From: Aliivibrio fischeri
Lineage (GTDB): Bacteria > Pseudomonadota > Gammaproteobacteria > Enterobacterales > Vibrionaceae
Reading direction: 5' to 3'
Assembly (NCBI GenBank): GCA_038993745.2
Contig: CP160629.1
Location: forward strand, 868,001 to 932,000
DNA length: 64,000 bases
This document shows positions 60,396 through 64,000 of the stretch, in pieces (position 1 is the stretch's first letter; the number at the start of each line of letters is the position of its first letter). A program made the translations under genes and the position numbers. The notes under the pieces were generated by a model that did not search any database, was not told the DNA's origin, and worked only from the letters and a program-made list of their open reading frames with translations.

Positions 60396-62087
60396 ATGAC
60401 TAACTTTCGCCCTTGTTTTTTAATTCCTTGTTATAACCATGGTAAAACCATTCCTGCCGTTGTTGAATCATTGATGTCGTATGGTTATCCAATGATCATC
60501 GTTGATGATGGCAGTGAGAATGAAACAAAGCGTATTTTAGAAGAAGTAACTCAACATAATGAGTCGATTACCTTAATCACATTGGTTGAAAACCAAGGTA
60601 AAGGTGGGGCTGTGATTGCTGGTATCGAAAAAGCCTATCAGCAGAGTTATAGTCATGCGATTCAAATTGATGCTGATGGTCAACATGATCTCGAAGCGCT
60701 ACCTAAATTAATCGCTGAATCTCAAGAACACCCAACGGCACTGATTTCTGGACAGCCTATTTACGATGAGAGTGTACCTAAATCTCGTTTGTATGGTCGT
60801 TATGCTACGCATATTTGGGTGTGGATTGAGACACTTTCTTTTGCGATTAAAGATAGTATGTGTGGTTTCCGCTCTTATCCTATCGGTCCAACGATTAACG
60901 TATTGGAGCGAGCGGTGCTTGGCCGACGAATGGATTTTGATACCGAAATCATGGTTCGTATGTACTGGAATGAAACCGATATTCGTTTCATCAATACTCG
61001 TGTTATTTACCCAGAAGATGGTATTTCTCATTTTGATGCATTATGGGATAACGTGAAAATCAGTTGGATGCACACCAAATTATTTTTTGGCATGCTGCCT
61101 CGTATTCCTTCATTACTAAAACGTAAACCTGTTCAAGAAGATCATTGGTCGTCTCATGCTGAGCGCGGTACGATTTTAGGTATTCAATTTTTACTGTGGA
61201 TCTATTCAACGTTTGGTCGCAAGGTATTTTCACTATTACTCAAACCAGTCATGGCTTATTACTACCTACGTGGTGGTTCAGTCAAAGACGCTTCTGATGA
61301 TTTCATTCAACAGGTAAATGCTTATGCTCGAATTAAAGGCATTCAGTTACCTGAAAAGCTAACCACTTATCGTCATTTGGTCTCTTTTGGTGAAACCATG
61401 TTAGATAAGCTTGCGGCATGGCGTGGTGATTTTTCAGATAAAAACTTAACGGTTCATGGTATTGAGCATTATCAAACATTAGCTCAGCGTGAAAAAGGCA
61501 TTGTATTACTGGGTTCTCATTTAGGAAATCTAGAACTATGTCGTGCGCTTAGCCGTCGTCATACTCACCTGAAGATTAATGCGTTAGTTTTTACTGAGCA
61601 TGCTGAGCGTTTTAATACGGTAATGAAAACCGTTAATCCGCAATCAGAAGTGAATGTTATTCAGGTGTCTAAAATAGGGCCAGATACCGCCATTTTATTG
61701 CAGCAAAAAATTGATGATGGTGAGTGGATTGTTATCGTTGGTGATAGAACGTCAGTCACTAAAGAGAATCGAGTGATTTGGGCTGATTTTCTTGGTAAGC
61801 CTGCGCCATTCCCTCAAGGGCCATTTATGTTGGCCTCTATTTTAAAGCAACCAGTATATTTAATGTTTGGACTTCGTGACGATACACAAAAAGACCCACT
61901 GTTTGATGTGTACTTAGAACCGTTTTCTGAACAAATCATATTACCTCGTGGTAAGCGAGAAGAGGCTTTGCAAGAAGTCGTACAAAATTATGCTCAACGC
62001 CTAGAGCATTTCACATTAAAAGCACCATCACAGTGGTATAACTTTTTTAATTTTTGGCAGTTAACTGGAAAGAAAGATGACAACTAA
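60396..62087 (+). CDS. Glycosyltransferase 2 - LpxL-like acyltransferase fusion
   Basis: A 563-residue two-domain protein. Residues 1 to about 240 form a GT2 glycosyltransferase with the nucleotide-sugar motif (VDDGSENETKR, then DADGQHD at residues 92-98). After about 60 hydrophobic and linker residues comes a lipid A-type acyltransferase with the HxxxxE motif in GSHLGNLE (His375, Glu380) and GDRTSVTKENRV. It probably transfers a sugar and an acyl chain while building the lipid anchor of the aryl polyene. The gene overlaps the ammonia-lyase start by 11 bases, so both must be translated together. Confidence 0.87.
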   Translation: MTNFRPCFLIPCYNHGKTIPAVVESLMSYGYPMIIVDDGSENETKRILEEVTQHNESITLITLVENQGKGGAVIAGIEKAYQQSYSHAIQIDADGQHDLEALPKLIAESQEHPTALISGQPIYDESVPKSRLYGRYATHIWVWIETLSFAIKDSMCGFRSYPIGPTINVLERAVLGRRMDFDTEIMVRMYWNETDIRFINTRVIYPEDGISHFDALWDNVKISWMHTKLFFGMLPRIPSLLKRKPVQEDHWSSHAERGTILGIQFLLWIYSTFGRKVFSLLLKPVMAYYYLRGGSVKDASDDFIQQVNAYARIKGIQLPEKLTTYRHLVSFGETMLDKLAAWRGDFSDKNLTVHGIEHYQTLAQREKGIVLLGSHLGNLELCRALSRRHTHLKINALVFTEHAERFNTVMKTVNPQSEVNVIQVSKIGPDTAILLQQKIDDGEWIVIVGDRTSVTKENRVIWADFLGKPAPFPQGPFMLASILKQPVYLMFGLRDDTQKDPLFDVYLEPFSEQIILPRGKREEALQEVVQNYAQRLEHFTLKAPSQWYNFFNFWQLTGKKDDN

Positions 62088-63612
62088 TTCAATTACATTT
62101 GGTAAAGGACGTCTGACAATTGAAGACGTTGTTGATATTGCAAATGGCGCAAATGCACAACTTAATAACTCTGATGAATTCACTGCTAAAATTGACCGTG
62201 GTGTTGAGTTTTTAGAGCGCTTATTAAAAGAAGAAGGCGTGATCTATGGTGTAACAACGGGTTATGGTGACTCTTGTACTGTAGCAATCCCAATGGATTT
62301 AGTGGATGAATTACCGCTGCATTTAACTCGTTTTCACGGTTGTGGTTTAGGCGAAAACTTAGATGAACAACAAGCACGTGCTGTATTAGCGACTCGCTTA
62401 TGCTCTTTATCACAAGGGGTATCGGGTGTGACTCATGATCTGCTTAATCAAATCGTGACTCTAATTAATCACGGCGTATCTCCACGTATTCCTCAAGAAG
62501 GTTCTGTGGGTGCAAGTGGTGATTTAACGCCATTATCTTATCTTGCTGCTGCCCTTATTGGTGAGCGTGAAGTGATTTATAAAGGTGAAATCCGTGCAAC
62601 TGCAGATGTATTTAAAGAGCTAAATATCACACCAATCAAGCTTAAACCAAAAGAAGGTTTGGCTTTAATGAATGGTACATCAGTGATGACAGCGTTAGCG
62701 TGTTTAGCGTATAAGCGTGCTGAGTACTTAGCGCAAATGGCAACTAAGATCACCGCAATGGTATCAGTAGGGATGCAAGGTAATGACTTCCACTTTGATG
62801 AAGCGTTATTTGCAGTGAAACCACATCCAGGCCAACAACAAATTGCTGCTTGGTTACGTTCTGATTTACATAACGAAACCCCACCAAGAAACAGTGATCG
62901 CCTGCAAGACCGTTACTCACTTCGTTGTGCTCCACATGTGATTGGTGTACTTCAAGATAGCCTACCATTCTTGCGTCAAATGATTGAAAATGAATTAAAC
63001 AGTGCGAACGATAACCCAATTATCGATGGTGATAATGAGCGTGTTCTTCACGGTGGTCATTTCTATGGTGGTCATATTGCAATGGCAATGGACATGCTAA
63101 AAACCGCAGTAGCGAACATTGCTGATTTATTAGATCGCCAAATGGCACAGCTAATGGATTACAAATTCAATAACGGTTTACCATTTAACCTGACGGGTTC
63201 AACAGGGGCTCGTAAACCAATTAACCATGGCTTTAAAGCTGTTCAGATTGGTATTTCAGCATGGACAGCAGAAGCGCTTAAAGGAACAATGCCTGCAAGT
63301 GTTTTCTCACGTTCAACAGAATGTCATAACCAAGATAAAGTGAGTATGGGTACGATTGCCTCTCGTGATTGTTTACGTGTTTTACAGTTAACAGAGCAAG
63401 TGACATCAGCTTCATTATTAGCGGCAACTCAAGCGTTAGTATTGCGTGAAAAGCAAGGTGAGCTTGATGATACTCAGTTAAGTAAAGAGCTTAAAACCAT
63501 GCGTGATGCGGTATTAAGTGAATTTACTTTTGTCGATGAAGACCGACCATTAGAGAACGATTTACGTAACTTTATGGCGAAGATTCGGCAACAGCACTGG
63601 ACACTATACTAA
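62077..63612 (+). CDS. HAL/PAL/TAL family aromatic amino acid ammonia-lyase
   Basis: A 511-residue MIO enzyme that removes ammonia from an aromatic amino acid. The cofactor triad is Ala146-Ser147-Gly148 in GSVGASGDLTPLSYLAAAL; the helix-core segments (SANDNPIIDGDNERVLHGGHF and QDKVSMGTIASRDC) are intact. At the substrate-selectivity pair, where tyrosine lyases have His-Leu and histidine lyases Ser-His, this protein has Phe86-His87. In the APE pathway it would give a cinnamate or coumarate-type precursor of the aryl head. Specificity is uncertain. It overlaps the preceding gene by 11 bases. Confidence 0.88.
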   Translation: MTTNSITFGKGRLTIEDVVDIANGANAQLNNSDEFTAKIDRGVEFLERLLKEEGVIYGVTTGYGDSCTVAIPMDLVDELPLHLTRFHGCGLGENLDEQQARAVLATRLCSLSQGVSGVTHDLLNQIVTLINHGVSPRIPQEGSVGASGDLTPLSYLAAALIGEREVIYKGEIRATADVFKELNITPIKLKPKEGLALMNGTSVMTALACLAYKRAEYLAQMATKITAMVSVGMQGNDFHFDEALFAVKPHPGQQQIAAWLRSDLHNETPPRNSDRLQDRYSLRCAPHVIGVLQDSLPFLRQMIENELNSANDNPIIDGDNERVLHGGHFYGGHIAMAMDMLKTAVANIADLLDRQMAQLMDYKFNNGLPFNLTGSTGARKPINHGFKAVQIGISAWTAEALKGTMPASVFSRSTECHNQDKVSMGTIASRDCLRVLQLTEQVTSASLLAATQALVLREKQGELDDTQLSKELKTMRDAVLSEFTFVDEDRPLENDLRNFMAKIRQQHWTLY

Positions 63613-63623
63613 GGTTAAATGTT

Positions 63624-64000
63624 GTGACTAATACAAATGAAGCTAAGCCAGTGAATGTATTAAGCGTAGAAGTGATGATCACAACCGCCTTTCAGGATGC
63701 GGATCCGATGGGGGTGTGTATCACGGTAATTATTTCCGATTTTTTGAAAAAGCACGTCATGAAATGCTTGAAAAAATCGGTTATAGCTATCGAGATATGA
63801 TGGCGTCAGGCTATGTTTGGCCCATCATTGACACTCGTGTTAAGTACGTTAAATCCATTCCTTACGATCATAAGATCCGAGTGGAAGCGACACTAACGGA
63901 ATGGGAAAACCGCATGCGTGTTGATTATGTTATCTATGATGCAGAAACCAACGTACGAATGACTAAAGCCCATACAATGCAAGTAGCGGTAAGCATAGAA
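63624..64000 (+). pseudogene. Hotdog thioesterase of the APE cluster, frameshifted, probably a sequence error; cut by window edge
   Basis: Begins at GTG 63624 (VTNTNEAKPVNVLSVEVMI). The catalytic block should read DADPMGVVYHGNYFRFFEKA as in 4-hydroxybenzoyl-CoA thioesterases (Asp as catalytic residue). The given sequence has GGGGGTGTG at 63710-63718; one extra G near 63716 restores the frame (MGVVYHGNYF), which then runs unbroken to the window end (GYSYRDMMASGYVWPIIDTR...). About 125 residues are seen and the stop is outside. It would release or edit acyl intermediates. The next APE genes lie beyond the window. Confidence 0.82.

Overview
The window reads as a stretch of the main chromosome of a Vibrionaceae bacterium, most likely Aliivibrio (A. 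fischeri or a close relative). Grounds: AT-rich DNA, the lon-hupB-ppiD order, the nagC-nagA/nagE divergon beside asnB, the complete gltA/sdhCDAB/sucABCD block, and an aryl polyene (APE) cluster resembling the one described from A. fischeri. The species call is inference from gene content; no database was searched.

Layout. 1-5.6 kb: tail of lon, hupB, ppiD, a ComEA-like helix-hairpin-helix protein, a POT peptide transporter and rfaH. 5.6-13.5 kb: asnB, a Kef-type antiporter, nagC-nagA and the divergent GlcNAc PTS gene nagE, with a CRP site and a candidate NagC operator between them. 13.7-21.4 kb: glnS, fur, a DUF4442 protein, fldA, a DUF2788 protein, ybfF, seqA, pgm and a Nif3-family gene. 21.5-32.7 kb: gltA facing sdhCDAB-sucABCD, most of the oxidative TCA cycle. 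32.9-42.1 kb: a chemoreceptor, znuCB/znuA with a Zur-like box, an M23 endopeptidase and a large propeller/pseudokinase/AraC membrane regulator. 42.1-45.5 kb: a candidate minus-strand sRNA and feoABC behind a Fur-like box. 45.5-52.7 kb: a heptamer-repeat patch, ackA-pta, yfbV, argS and a YecM-like gene. 52.8-64.0 kb: the first part of an APE cluster (halogenase-like flavoprotein, methyltransferase, lipoprotein, chain-length factor, acyltransferases, two ACPs, aryl/acyl-AMP ligase, ApeI-type dehydratase, glycosyltransferase-acyltransferase fusion, aromatic ammonia-lyase, thioesterase), continuing past the right edge.

The most striking anomaly is that seven genes (asnB, pgm, sdhA, the AraC hybrid, pta, a COG4648 membrane protein and the terminal thioesterase) are each broken by what looks like loss of one G or C from a short G/C run. 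Adding one base back joins each reading frame, and for the well-known enzymes restores the usual family length. Because pgm, sdhA and pta are central enzymes and every event is of one type, I regard these as probable sequencing or consensus errors rather than gene decay.

The best candidates for new biology are the five-hairpin intergenic element at about 42.25-42.38 kb, which ends on the minus strand in a strong intrinsic terminator, and the membrane-tethered regulator that joins a sensor propeller to an AraC domain through a kinase-like module that seems to lack its catalytic residues.
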